Below are positions 1-14,503 of a DNA stretch of 64,000 nt, in pieces. Source of the DNA: Aralia elata (lineage: Eukaryota > Streptophyta > Magnoliopsida > Apiales > Araliaceae). The stretch lies in assembly GCA_034770075.1 (NCBI GenBank), contig CM068388.1, forward strand, positions 20,733,294 through 20,797,293, given 5' to 3'. The position numbers and the translations under genes were made by a program. How positions within the stretch are numbered: the first letter of the stretch is position 1; every line of letters begins with the position of its first letter. The notes below the pieces were generated by a model. It searched no databases. It saw nothing but the letters and a program-made list of their open reading frames with translations, and was not told the DNA's origin.

Positions 1-764
1 TTCTATTCTATACACAAGCAAGAATCCCATATCAAGAACAATTAATAAGACACATGTCACGTAAAATCCCATTAACCATTCTATCAATTACCAACTTTCA
101 CAATAGAAATCATTAAGCATGATTCTCAAATGGATACATGTGGTATTTAGGTATATGTCTATCCTAAATACAATCAAATTATCAACCCTCAAGAATAATA
201 CATAAGACTCACGTCACATAATCTCATACATTATCCATAAAGGAATATCTAATTTTCACATGAATTCATAACTAGGTCTCAACTTATACTTCCTCTCTCA
301 CTCAATTCCATATAAGTTACCAAAGTAATTACGGGCCAAGTAATTAATCCTTAATCAAAGGTTATAAACTCCAATTCACAAAATGCCTAATTACCATTCA
401 AGAGAGAGCATTCAATTTAAACTACAAGTTGGGTTCCATTGCAATCTTAGAATGAAGAGTTTAGCTCATATTTAATCTTAATAACATCATAAACTGATTA
501 TAGTACATGGTTTGGAATAACAAAGTAAGAATAAAGAACTACAACAAATGAAGATACACCCCTTTTGTGATGATATTCCCGAATTAGTGAGATGTAGTTC
601 TTCTTGAGTTGCTCTTGCTTCCTATTTCGTGCTCCAAGCCTCTTTGGTTGATGAAATTCTGATAATCTTTCCTTTAGCTCCTTTGTTCTTCTTATTTTCT
701 CTCAAACCCTAGCTTTTTCCAAGTGTGTAACCAAACTTGAATAATCCAATACCAACTCTCTGGA
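1..764. repeat. Array unit 0 (partial, truncated by window edge)
   Basis: Contains only the Athila-LTR portion of the unit, from within the LTR to the junction. Private differences include CATAAAGGAATATC (one extra G) and a CTCA insertion in the CTCTCTCACTCAATTCC stretch. The rest of this unit and any earlier units lie outside the window. Confidence 0.93.
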
Positions 765-3051
765 TCCCGACTGACCCTATGGTGGTCAAGCAAACGCATA
801 TAGTCGTTTAGCTAGAAAGTTGTGCACAACGTCAGAGTACAAAGGGCTGATCACCTGGCGTACGGAGGTAGATTACCTTTTTTCTTAATTGAAATCGGTA
901 GGGGTAGTAATACCTGTGAACCTCTATGTTCATGGTCTTTATGGGGTAGATTACCTTTTTCTTAATTGAAATCGGTAGGGGTAGTAATACCCGTAAACCT
1001 CTATGGTCGTGGTCTTTATGGCCCCTCAGCATAATATGAAAAGTTTTTTAAGGAATATTTTATTTCCTATTTGTTCAAGTTACTTCACAATTATTAAACA
1101 ATTGTTGAAGGTTCCTATTATTCGGGAAACTGATTGTGGGGAAGGGTAATTTTCTCAGGGAGAAGTAGTCGTAGAATGCGACAATTTTAAGTGAATCCTT
1201 GAAAGAGGATAGTGTAAAGGTTAGATTGAAAACCTAGTTTTGATGGGTAGAATGAGCAAAGATGAATGCGTTGAAATTTCGAGAACGAAATTCTTAGAAG
1301 AAGGAGTGAATATAATATCCCGAATGTTTATGAGTTAGTAAATCATGATATTAAATTATTATGATGATTGTGGCATACAATGATCCTTAGAAAAGGAAAT
1401 TGATGGGTTAAACATAGGATAATACTCAGAGATTAAATAGGTTATATAAAATCTATGTTATAGTAATACATTGAAATTATTCAACGATAAAATTTCGGAA
1501 GAAATTAGAAGAAAACCGAGTAAGAGGTTTGATATTTGTGATTCCGAGGACGGAATCCTTATAAGGAGGGAAGAATGTGACAACCCGGATTTTCGAGAAT
1601 AATTATAATAAGAATTTAATATAGAATAATTCTTATTATTATTCGAGTTTGAATATATATATGTGTTATATATATCTATGTGATTTTTGGTGAGCTTAAT
1701 ATGTATATATATAAATGTGAAATATATACATAGATTCGGAATGAATGAGTTAATAGTTAGTTATTGTAACGATCGCGAGTCATGGGTAACTTGATAATTC
1801 GAGCTTATGAATATTATTGAATAAAATAGACTTTTATTGATAATATTATGTGGTAAGTGTTTAAAGGTTATATTATAACCTAGATTATTGTTGGTCGATT
1901 TCGCAATCAATAAAACACGCGCAAGTATACGCGGTCCACAAGTAATATAAGATAAGTAAAGTGTCGAACCCACGAGGAATTATGTTAAATAATTACCAAA
2001 TATTAATCGCATGTAAAATCAATCCAATTTAAACAATGACAATATGGTTTGTGTTTGTTGTTGATTAAAACTAAAATAAGGGAAATTTAGAAAACAAGGT
2101 TTTACTAACACGGATAAAGTTCAAGATAAAAAGGTCTAAGATTACAATATCCCCCAACTCTTCATTTAAACATCATACTCTCTCTTGTTTGGTAAATTAG
2201 ATCATATGAATTGCTATCCGAGAAATCACAAGTATATATAAGCCTCTCTCGATGGTCGAATACGTATTTCCTATTGTGGTGCATAAATATATTTCTATTC
2301 TATACACAAGCAAGAATCCCATATCAAGAACAATTAATAAGACACATGTCACGTAAAATCCCATTAACCATTCTATCAATTACCAACTTTCACAATAGAA
2401 ATCATTAAGCATGATTCTCAAATGGATACATGTGGTATTTAGGTATATGTCTATCCTAAATACAATCAAATTATCAACCCTCAAGAATAATACATAAGAC
2501 TCACGTCACATAATCTCATACATTATCCATAAAGAATATCTAATTTTCACATGAATTCATAACTAGGTCTCAACTTATACTTCCTCTCTCAATTCCATAT
2601 AAGTTACCAAAGTAATTACGGGCCAAGTAATTAATCCTTAATCAAAGGTTATAAACTCCAATTCACAAAATGCCTAATTACCATTCAAGAGAGAGCATTC
2701 AATTTAAACTACAAGTTGGGTTCCATTGCAATCTTAGAATGAAGAGTTTAGCTCATATTTAATCTTAATAACATCATAAACTGATTATAGTACATGGTTT
2801 GGAATAACAAAGTAAGAATAAAGAACTACAACAAATGAAGATACACCCCTTTTGTGATGATATTCCCGAATTAGTGAGATGTAGTTCTTCTTGAGTTGCT
2901 CTTGCTTCCTATTTCGTGCTCCAAGCCTCTTTGGTTGATGAAATTCTGATAATCTTTCCTTTAGCTCCTTTGTTCTTCTTATTTTCTCTCAAACCCTAGC
3001 TTTTTCCAAGTGTGTAACCAAACTTGAATAATCCAATACCAACTCTCTGGA
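765..3051. repeat. Array unit 1 (2287 bp)
   Basis: Complete unit. It has TTATTATTATTCGAG where the other units have TTATTATGATTCGAG, an extra AT in the GAATATATATATGTG run, and a longer T run in AAGTTTTTTAAGG. Confidence 0.93.
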
Positions 3052-5344
3052 TCCCGACTGACCCCTAATGGTGGGTCAAGCAAACGCATATAGTCGTTTA
3101 GCTAGAAAGTTGTGCACAACGTCAGAGTACAAAGGGCTGATCACCTGGCGTACGGAGGTAGATTACCTTTTTTCTTAATTGAAATCGGTAGGGGTAGTAA
3201 TACCTGTGAACCTCTATGTTCATGGTCTTTATGGGGTAGATTACCTTTTTCTTAATTGAAATCGGTAGGGGTAGTAATACCCGTAAACCTCTATGGTCGT
3301 GGTCTTTATGGCCCCTCAGCATAATATGAAAAGTTTTTAAGGAATATTTTATTTCCTATTTGTTCAAGTTACTTCACAATTATTAAACAATTGTTGAAGG
3401 TTCCTATTATTCGGGAAACTGATTGTGGGGGGAATGGGTAATTTTCTCAGGGAGAAGTAGTCGTAGAATGCGACAATTTTAAGTGAATCCTTGAAAGAGG
3501 ATAGTGTAAAGGTTAGATTGAAAACCTAGTTTTGATGGGTAGAATGAGCAAAGATGAATGCGTTGAAATTTCGAGAACGAAATTCTTAGAAGAAGGAGTG
3601 AATATAATATCCCGAATGTTTATGAGTTAGTAAATCATGATATTAAATTATTATGATGATTGTGGCATACAATGATCCTTAGAAAAGGAAATTGATGGGT
3701 TAAACATAGGATAATACTCAGAGATTAAATAGGTTATATAAAATCTATGTTATAGTAATACATTGAAATTATTCAACGATAAAATTTCGGAAGAAATTAG
3801 AAGAAAACCGAGTAAGAGGTTTGATATTTGTGATTCCGAGGACGGAATCCTTATAAGGAGGGAAGAATGTGACAACCCGGATTTTCGAGAATAATTATAA
3901 TAAGAATTTAATATAGAATAATTCTTATTATGATTCGAGTTTGAATATATATGTGTTATATATATCTATGTGATTTTTGGTGAGCTTAATATGTATATAT
4001 ATAAATGTGAAATATATACATAGATTCGGAATGAATGAGTTAATAGTTAGTTATTGTAACGATCGCGAGTCATGGGTAACTTGATAATTCGAGCTTATGA
4101 ATATTATTGAATAAAATAGACTTTTATTGATAATATTATGTGGTAAGTGTTTAAAGGTTATATTATAACCTAGATTATTGTTGGTCGATTTCGCAATCAA
4201 TAAAACACGCGCAAGTATATACGCGGTCCACAAGTAATATAAGATAAGTAAAGTGTCGAACCCACGAGGAATTATGTTAAATAATTACCAAATATTAATC
4301 GCATGTAAAATCAATCCAATTTAAACAATGACAATATGGTTTGTGTTTGTTGTTGATTAAAACTAAAATAAGGGAAATTTAGAAAACAAGGTTTTACTAA
4401 CACGGATAAAGTTCAAGATAAAAAGGTCTAAGATTACAATATCCCCCAACTCTTCATTTAAACATCATACTCTCTCTTGTTTGGTAAATTAGATCATATG
4501 AATTGCTATCCGAGAAATCACAAGTATATATAAGCCTCTCTCGATGGTCGAATACGTATTTCCTATTGTGGTGCATAAAATATATTTCTATTCTATACAC
4601 AAGCAAGAATCCCATATCAAGAACAATTAATAAGACACATGTCACGTAAAATCCCATTAACCATTCTATCAATTACCAACTTTCACAATAGAAATCATTA
4701 AGCATGATTCTCAAATGGATACATGTGGTATTTAGGTATATGTCTATCCTAAATACAATCAAATTATCAACCCTCAAGAATAATACATAAGACTCACGTC
4801 ACATAATCTCATACATTATCCATAAAGAATATCTAATTTTCACATGAATTCATAACTAGGTCTCAACTTATACTTCCTCTCTCAATTCCATATAAGTTAC
4901 CAAAGTAATTACGGGCCAAGTAATTAATCCTTAATCAAAGGTTATAAACTCCAATTCACAAAATGCCTAATTACCATTCAAGAGAGAGCATTCAATTTAA
5001 ACTACAAGTTGGGTTCCATTGCAATCTTAGAATGAAGAGTTTAGCTCATATTTAATCTTAATAACATCATAAACTGATTATAGTACATGGTTTGGAATAA
5101 CAAAGTAAGAATAAAGAACTACAACAAATGAAGATACACCCCTTTTGTGATGATATTCCCGAATTAGTGAGATGTAGTTCTTCTTGAGTTGCTCTTGCTT
5201 CCTATTTCGTGCTCCAAGCCTCTTTGGTTGATGAAATTCTGATAATCTTTCCTTTAGCTCCTTTGTTCTTCTTATTTTCTCTCAAACCCTAGCTTTTTCC
5301 AAGTGTGTAACCAAACTTGAATAATCCAATACCAACTCTCTGGA
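3052..5344. repeat. Array unit 2 (2293 bp)
   Basis: Complete unit. Private variants are TGACCCCTAATGGTGGGTC near its start, GTGGGGGGAATGGG, an extra TA in GCAAGTATATACGCGG, and CATAAAATATATTTC. Confidence 0.93.
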
Positions 5345-7630
5345 TCCCGACTGACCCTATGGTGGTCAAGCAAACGCATATAGTCGTTTAGCTAGAAAGT
5401 TGTGCACAACGTCAGAGTACAAAGGGCTGATCACCTGGCGTACGGAGGTAGACTACCTTTTTTCTTAATTGAAATCGGTAGGGGTAGTAATACCTGTGAA
5501 CCTCTATGTTCATGGTCTTTATGGGGTAGATTACCTTTTTCTTAATTGAAATCGGTAGGGGTAGTAATACCCGTAAACCTCTATGGTCGTGGTCTTTATG
5601 GCCCCTCAGCATAATATGAAAAGTTTTTAAGGAATATTTTATTTCCTATTTGTTCAAGTTACTTCACAATTATTAAACAATTGTTGAAGGTTCCTATTAT
5701 TCGGGAAACTGATTGTGGGAAGGGTAATTTTCTCAGGGAGAAGTAGTCGTAGAATGCGACAATTTTAAGTGAATCCTTGAAAGAGGATAGTGTAAAGGTT
5801 AGATTGAAAACCTAGTTTTGATGGGTAGAATGAGCAAAGATGAATGCGTTGAAATTTCGAGAACGAAATTCTTAGAAGAAGGAGTGAATATAATATCCCG
5901 AATGTTTTATGAGTTAGTAAATCATGATATTAAATTATTATGATGATTGTGGCATACAATGATCCTTAGAAAAGGAAATTGATGGGTTAAACATAGGATA
6001 ATACTCAGAGATTAAATAGGTTATATAAAATCTATGTTATAGTAATACATTGAAATTATTCAACGATAAAATTTCGGAAGAAATTAGAAGAAAACCGAGT
6101 AAGAGGTTTGATATTTGTGATTCCGAGGACGGAATCCTTATAAGGAGGGAAGAATGTGACAACCCGGATTTTCGAGAATAATTATAATAAGAATTTAATA
6201 TAGAATAATTCTTATTATGATTCGAGTTTGAATATATATGTGTTATATATATCTATGTGATTTTTGGTGAGCTTAATATGTATATATATAAATGTGAAAT
6301 ATATACATAGATTCGGAATGAATGAGTTAATAGTTAGTTATTGTAACGATCGCGAGTCATGGGTAACTTGATAATTCGAGCTTATGAATATTATTGAATA
6401 AAATAGACTTTTATTGATAATATTATGTGGTAAGTGTTTAAAGGTTATATTATAACCTAGATTATTGTTGGTCGATTTCGCAATCAATAAAAACACGCGC
6501 AAGTATACGCGGTCCACAAGTAATATAAGATAAGTAAAGTGTCGAACCCACGAGGAATTATGTTAAATAATTACCAAATATTAATCGCATGTAAAATCAA
6601 TCCAATTTAAACAATGACAATATGGTTTGTGTTTGTTGTTGATTAAAACTAAAATAAGGGAAATTTAGAAAACAAGGTTTTACTAACACGGATAAAGTTC
6701 AAGATAAAAAGGTCTAAGATTACAATATCCCCCAACTCTTCATTTAAACATCATACTCTCTCTTGTTTGGTAAATTAGATCATATGAATTGCTATCCGAG
6801 AAATCACAAGTATATATAAGCCTCTCTCGATGGTCGAATACGTATTTCCTATTGTGGTGCATAAATATATTTCTATTCTATACACAAGCAAGAATCCCAT
6901 ATCAAGAACAATTAATAAGACACATGTCACGTAAAATCCCATTAACCATTCTATCAATTACCAACTTTCACAATAGAAATCATTAAGCATGATTCTCAAA
7001 TGGATACATGTGGTATTTAGGTATATGTCTATCCTAAATACAATCAAATTATCAACCCTCAAGAATAATACATAAGACTCACGTCACATAATCTCATACA
7101 TTATCCATAAAGAATATCTAATTTTCACATGAATTCATAACTAGGTCTCAACTTATACTTCCTCTCTCAATTCCATATAAGTTACCAAAGTAATTACGGG
7201 CCAAGTAATTAATCCTTAATCAAAGGTTATAAACTCCAATTCACAAAATGCCTAATTACCATTCAAGAGAGAGCATTCAATTTAAACTACAAGTTGGGTT
7301 CCATTGCAATCTTAGAATGAAGAGTTTAGCTCATATTTAATCTTAATAACATCATAAACTGATTATAGTACATGGTTTGGAATAACAAAGTAAGAATAAA
7401 GAACTACAACAAATGAAGATACACCCCTTTTGTGATGATATTCCCGAATTAGTGAGATGTAGTTCTTCTTGAGTTGCTCTTGCTTCCTATTTCGTGCTCC
7501 AAGCCTCTTTGGTTGATGAAATTCTGATAATCTTTCCTTTAGCTCCTTTGTTCTTCTTATTTTCTCTCAAAACCCTAGCTTTTTCCAAGTGTGTAACCAA
7601 ACTTGAATAATCCAATACCAACTCTCTGGA
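5345..7630. repeat. Array unit 3 (2286 bp)
   Basis: Complete unit. It shares GGTAGACTACC (instead of GGTAGATTACC) with unit 4 only. Private single-base insertions include GAATGTTTTATGAG and AATAAAAACACG. Confidence 0.93.
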
Positions 7631-9920
7631 TCCCGACTGACCCTATGGTGGTCAAGCAAACGCATATAGTCGTTTAGCTAGAAAGTTGTGCACAACGTCC
7701 AGAGTACAAAGGGCTGATCACCTGGCGTACGGAGGTAGACTACCTTTTTTCTTAATTGAAATCGGTTAGGGGGTAGTAATACCTGTGAACCTCTATGTTC
7801 ATGGTCTTTATGGGGTAGATTACCTTTTTCTTAATTGAAATCGGTAGGGGTAGTAATACCCGTAAACCTCTATGGTCGTGGTCTTTATGGCCCCTCAGCA
7901 TAATATGAAAAGTTTTTAAGGAATATTTTATTTCCTATTTGTTCAAGTTACTTCACCAATTATTAAACAATTGTTGAAGGTTCCTATTATTCGGGAAACT
8001 GATTGTGGGAAGGGTAATTTTCTCAGGGAGAAGTAGTCGTAGAATGCGACAATTTTTAAGTGAATCCTTGAAAGAGGATAGTGTAAAGGTTAGATTGAAA
8101 ACCTAGTTTTGATGGGTAGAATGAGCAAAGATGAATGCGTTGAAATTTCGAGAACGAAATTCTTAGAAGAAGGAGTGAATATAATATCCCGAATGTTTAT
8201 GAGTTAGTAAATCATGATATTAAATTATTATGATGATTGTGGCATACAATGATCCTTAGAAAAGGAAATTGATGGGTTAAACATAGGATAATACTCAGAG
8301 ATTAAATAGGTTATATAAAATCTATGTTATAGTAATACATTGAAATTATTCAACGATAAAATTTCGGAAGAAATTAGAAGAAAACCGAGTAAGAGGTTTG
8401 ATATTTGTGATTCCGAGGACGGAATCCTTATAAGGAGGGAAGAATGTGACAACCCGGATTTTCGAGAATAATTATAATAAGAATTTAATATAGAATAATT
8501 CTTATTATGATTCGAGTTTGAATATATATGTGTTATATATATCTATGTGATTTTTGGTGAGCTTAATATGTATATATATAAATGTGAAATATATACATAG
8601 ATTCGGAATGAATGAGTTAATAGTTAGTTATTGTAACGATCGCGAGTCATGGGTAACTTGATAATTCGAGCTTATGAATATTATTGAATAAAATAGACTT
8701 TTATTGATAATATTATGTGGTAAGTGTTTAAAGGTTATATTATAACCTAGATTATTGTTGGTCGATTTCGCAATCAATAAAACACGCGCAAGTATACGCG
8801 GTCCACAAGTAATATAAGATAAGTAAAGTGTCGAACCCACGAGGAATTATGTTAAATAATTACCAAATATTAATCGCATGTAAAATCAATCCAATTTAAA
8901 CAATGACAATATGGTTTGTGTTTGTTGTTGATTAAAACTAAAATAAGGGAAATTTAGAAAACAAGGTTTTACTAACACGGATAAAGTTCAAGATAAAAAG
9001 GTCTAAGATTACAATATCCCCCAACTCTTCATTTAAACATCATACTCTCTCTTGTTTGGTAAATTAGATCATATGAATTGCTATCCGAGAAATCACAAGT
9101 ATATATAAGCCTCCTCTCGATGGTCGAATACGTATTTCCTATTGTGGTGCATAAATATATTTCTATTCTATACACAAGCAAGAATCCCATATCAAGAACA
9201 ATTAATAAGACACATGTCACGTAAAATCCCATTAACCATTCTATCAATTACCAACTTTCACAATAGAAATCATTAAGCATGATTCTCAAATGGATACATG
9301 TGGTATTTAGGTATATGTCTTATCCTAAATACAATCAAATTATCAACCCTCAAGAATAATACATAAGACTCACGTCACATAATCTCATACATTATCCATA
9401 AAGAATATCTAATTTTCACATGAATTCATAACTAGGTCTCAACTTATACTTCCTCTCTCAATTCCATATAAGTTACCAAAGTAATTACGGGCCAAGTAAT
9501 TAATCCTTAATCAAAGGTTATAAACTCCAATTCACAAAATGCCTAATTACCATTCAAGAGAGAGCATTCAATTTAAACTACAAGTTGGGTTCCATTGCAA
9601 TCTTAGAATGAAGAGTTTAGCTCATATTTAATCTTAATAACATCATAAACTGATTATAGTACATGGTTTGGAATAACAAAGTAAGAATAAAGAACTACAA
9701 CAAATGAAGATACACCCCTTTTGTGATGATATTCCCGAATTAGTGAGATGTAGTTCTTCTTGAGTTGCTCTTGCTTCCTATTTCGTGCTCCAAGCCTCTT
9801 TGGTTGATGAAATTCTGATAATCTTTCCTTTAGCTCCTTTGTTCTTCTTATTTTCTCTCAAACCCTAGCTTTTTCCAAGTGTGTAACCAAACTTGAATAA
9901 TCCAATACCAACTCTCTGGA
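7631..9920. repeat. Array unit 4 (2290 bp)
   Basis: Complete unit sharing GGTAGACTACC with unit 3. It is rich in private one-base insertions: ACGTCCAGAG, GGTTAGGGGGTAG, CTTCACCAATT, GCCTCCTCTCGA and GTCTTATCC. The insertions alter the short ORFs of this unit relative to the others. Confidence 0.93.
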
Positions 9921-12208
9921 TCCCGACTGACCCTATGGTGGTCAAGCAAACGCATATAGTCGTTTAGCTAGAAAGTTGTGCACAACGTCAGAGTACAAAG
10001 GGCTGATCACCTGGCGTACGGAGGTAGATTACCTTTTTTCTTAATTGAAATCGGTAGGGGTAGTAATACCTGTGAACCTCTATGTTCATGGTCTTTATGG
10101 GGTAGATTACCTTTTTCTTAATTGAAATCGGTAGGGGTAGTAATACCCGTAAACCTCTATGGTCGTGGTCTTTATGGCCCCTCACATAATATGAAAAGTT
10201 TTTAAGGAATATTTTATTTCCTATTTGTTCAAGTTACTTCACAATTATTAAACAATTGTTGAAGGTTCCTATTATTCGGGAAACTGATTGTGGGAAGGGT
10301 AATTTTCTCAGGGAGAAGTAGTCGTAGAATGCGACAATTTTAAGTGAATCCTTGAAAGAGGATAGTGTAAAGGTTAGATTGAAAACCTAGTTTTGATGGG
10401 TAGAATGAGCAAAGATGAATGCGTTGAAATTTCGAGAACGAAATTCTTAGAAGAATGAGTGAATATAATATCCCGAATGTTTATGAGTTAGTAAATCATG
10501 ATATTAAATTATTATGATGATTGTGGCATACAATGATCCTTAGAAAAGGAAATTGATGGGTTAAACATAGGATAATACTCAGAGATTAAATAGGTTATAT
10601 AAAATCTATGTTATAGTAATACATTGAAATTATTCAACGATAAAATTTCGGAAGAAATTAGAAGAAAACCGAGTAAGAGGTTTGATATTTGTGATTCCGA
10701 GGACGGAATCCTTATAAGGAGGGAAGAATGTGACCAAACCCCGGATTTTCGAGAATAATTATAATAAGAATTTAATATAGAATAATTCTTATTATGATTC
10801 GAGTTTGAATATATATGTGTTATATATATCTATGTGATTTTTGGTGAGCTTAATATGTATATATATAAATGTGAAATATATACATAGATTCGGAATGAAT
10901 GAGTTAATAGTTAGTTATTGTAACGATCGCGAGTCATGGGTAACTTGATAATTCGAGCTTATGAATATTATTGAATAAAATAGACTTTTATTGATAATAT
11001 TATGTGGTAAGTGTTTAAAGGTTATATTATAACCTAGATTATTGTTGGTCGATTTCGCAATCAATAAAACACGCACAAGTATACGCGGTCCACAAGTAAT
11101 ATAAGATAAGTAAAGTGTCGAACCCACGAGGAATTATGTTAAATAATTACCAAATATTAATCGCATGTAAAATCAATCCAATTTAAACAATGACAATATG
11201 GTTTGTGTTTGTTGTTGATTAAAACTAAAATAAGGGAAATTTAGAAAACAAGGTTTTACTAACACGGATAAAGTTCAAGATAAAAAGGTCTAAGATTACA
11301 ATATCCCCCAACTCTTCATTTAAACATCATACTCTCTCTTGTTTGGTAAATTAGATCATATGAATTGCTATCCGAGAAATCACAAGTATATATAAGCCTC
11401 TCTCGATGGTCGAATACGTATTTCCTATTGTGGTGCATAAATATATTTCTATTCTATACACAAGCAAGAATCCCATATCAAGAACAATTAATAAGACACA
11501 TGTCACGTAAAATCCCATTAACCATTCTATCAATTACCAACTTTCACAATAGAAATCATTAAGCATGATTCTCAAATGGATACATGTGGTATTTAGGTAT
11601 ATGTCTATCCTAAATACAATCAAATTATCAACCCTCAAGAATAATACATAAGACTCACGTCACATAATCTCATACATTATCCATAAAGAATATCTAATTT
11701 TCACATGAATTCATAACTAGGTCTCAACTTATTACTTCCTCTCTCAATTCCATATAAGTTACCAAAGTAATTACGGGCCAAAGTAATTAATCCTTAATCA
11801 AAGGTTATAAACTCCAATTCACAAAATGCCTAATTACCATTCAAGAGAGAGCATTCAATTTAAACTACAAGTTGGGTTCCATTGCAATCTTAGAATGAAG
11901 AGTTTAGCTCATATTTAATCTTAATAACATCATAAACTGATTATAGTACATGGTTTGGAATAACAAAGTAAGAATAAAGAACTACAACAAATGAAGATAC
12001 ACCCCTTTTGTGATGATATTCCCGAATTAGTGAGATGTAGTTCTTCTTGAGTTGCTCTTGCTTCCTATTTCGTGCTCCAAGCCTCTTTGGTTGATGAAAT
12101 TCTGATAATCTTTCCTTTAGCTCCTTTGTTCTTCTTATTTTCTCTCAAAACCCTAGCTTTTTCCAAGTGTGTAACCAAACTTGAATAATCCAATACCAAC
12201 TCTCTGGA
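9921..12208. repeat. Array unit 5 (2288 bp)
   Basis: Complete unit. It shares ACACGCACAAG (others ACACGCGCAAG) and GAAGAATGAGTG (others GAAGAAGGAGTG) with unit 6. Private changes include CTCACATAATATG (loss of GC), GTGACCAAACCCCGG at the LARD LTR start, and CTTATTACTTCC. Confidence 0.93.
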
Positions 12209-14503
12209 TCCCGACTGACCCTATGGTGGTCAAGCAAACGCATATAGTCGTTTAGCTAGAAAGTTGTGCACAACGTCAGAGTACAAAGGGCTGATCACCT
12301 GGCGTACGGAGGTAGATTACCTTTTTTCTTAATTGAAATCGGTAGGGGTAGTAATACCTGTGAACCTCTATGTTCATGGTCTTTATGGGGTAGATTACCT
12401 TTTTCTTAATTGAAATCGGTAGGGGTAGTAATACCCGTAAACCTCTATGGTCGTGGTCTTTATGGCCCCTCAGCATAATATGAAAAGTTTTTAAGGAATA
12501 TTTTATTTCCTATTTGTTCAAGTTACTTCACAATTATTAAACAATTGTTGAAGGTTCCTATTATTCGGGAAAACTGATTGTGGGAAGGGTAATTTTCTCA
12601 GGAGATGAGAAGTAGTCGTAGACTGCGACAATTTTAAGTGAATCCTTGAAAGAGGATAGTGTAAAGGTTAGATTGAAAACCTAGTTTTGATGGGTAGAAT
12701 GAGCAAAGATGAATGCGTTGAAATTTCGAGAACGAAATTCTTAGAAGAATGAGTGAATATAATATCCCGAATGTTTATGAGTTAGTAAATCATGATATTA
12801 AATTATTATGATGATTGTGGCATACAATGATCCTTAGAAAAGGAAATTGATGGGGTTAACACATAGGATAATACTCAGAGATTAAATAGGTTATATAAAA
12901 TCTATGTTATAGTAATACATTGAAATTATTCAACGATAAAATTTCGGAAGAAATTAGAAGAAAACCGAGTAAGAGGTTTGATATTTGTGATTCCGAGGAC
13001 GGAATCCTTATAAGGAGGGAAGAATGTGACAACCCGGATTTTCGAGAATAATTATAATAAGAATTTAATATAGAATAATTCTTATTATGATTCGAGTTTG
13101 AATATATATGTGTTATATATATCTATGTGATTTTTGGTGAGCTTAATATGTATATATATAAATGTGAAATATATACATAGATTCGGAATGAATGAGTTAA
13201 TAGTTAGTTATTGTAACGATCGCGAGTCATGGGTAACTTGATAATTCGAGCTTATGAATATTATTGAATAAAATAGACTTTTATTGATAATATTATGTGG
13301 TAAGTGTTTAAAGGTTATATTATAACCTAGATTATTGTTGGTCGATTTCGCAATCAATAAAACACGCACAAGTATACGCGGTCCACAAGTAATATAAGAT
13401 AAGTAAAGTGTCGAACCCACGAGGAATTATGTTAAATAATTACCAAATATTAATCGCATGTAAAATCAATCCAATTTAAACAATGACAATATGGTTTGTG
13501 TTTGTTGTTGATTAAAACTAAAATAAGGGAAATTTAGAAAACAAGGTTTTACTAACACGGATAAAGTTCAAGATAAAAAGGTCTAAGATTACAATATCCC
13601 CCAACTCTTCATTTAAACATCATACTCTCTCTTGTTTGGTAAATTAGATCATATGAATTGCTATCCGAGAAATCACAAGTATATATAAGCCTCTCTCGAT
13701 GGTCGAATACGTATTTCCTATTGTGGTGCATAAATATATTTCTATTCTATACACAAGCAAGAATCCCATATCAAGAACAATTAATAAGACACATGTCACG
13801 TAAAATCCCATTAACCATTCTATCAATTACCAACTTTCACAATAGAAATCATTAAGCATGATTCTCAAATGGATACATGTGGTATTTAGGTATATGTCTA
13901 TCCTAAATACAATCAAATTATCAACCCTCAAGAATAATACATAAGACTTACTCACGTCACATAATCTCATACATTATCCATAAAGAATATCTAATTTTCA
14001 CATGAATTCATAACTAGGTCTCAACTTATACTTTCCTCTCTCAATTCCATATAAGTTACCAAAGTAATTACGGGCCAAGTAATTAATCCTTAATCAAAGG
14101 TTATAAACTCCAATTCACAAAATGCCTAATTACCATTCAAGAGAGAGCATTCAATTTAAACTACAAGTTGGGTTCCATTGCAATCTTAGAATGAAGAGTT
14201 TAGCTCATATTTAATCTTAATAACATCATAAACTGATTATAGTACATGGTTTGGAATAACAAAGTAAGAATAAAGAACTACAACAAATGAAGATACACCC
14301 CTTTTGTGATGATATTCCCGAATTAGTGAGATGTAGTTCTTCTTGAGTTGCTCTTGCTTCCTATTTCGTGCTCCAAGCCTCTTTGGTTGATGAAATTCTG
14401 ATAATCTTTCCTTTAGCTCCTTTGTTCTTCTTATTTTCTCTCAAACCCTAGCTTTTTCCAAGTGTGTAACCAAACTTGAATAATCCAATACCAACTCTCT
14501 GGA
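12209..14503. repeat. Array unit 6 (2295 bp)
   Basis: Complete unit sharing the ACACGCACAAG and GAAGAATGAGTG variants with unit 5. Private changes include CTCAGGAGATGAGAAG, GTAGACTGCGAC, GGGGTTAACACATAGG and AAGACTTACTCACG. Confidence 0.93.

Noticed and set aside
832..1032. Recurring 60-72-codon ORFs in each array unit (minus strand at 832, 1761 and 2197, plus strand at 2211, and equivalents)
   Set aside because: They repeat only because the DNA repeats, differ where indels occur, overlap on both strands and show no domain or codon bias. One spans the 78-bp duplication, which explains its internal repeat.
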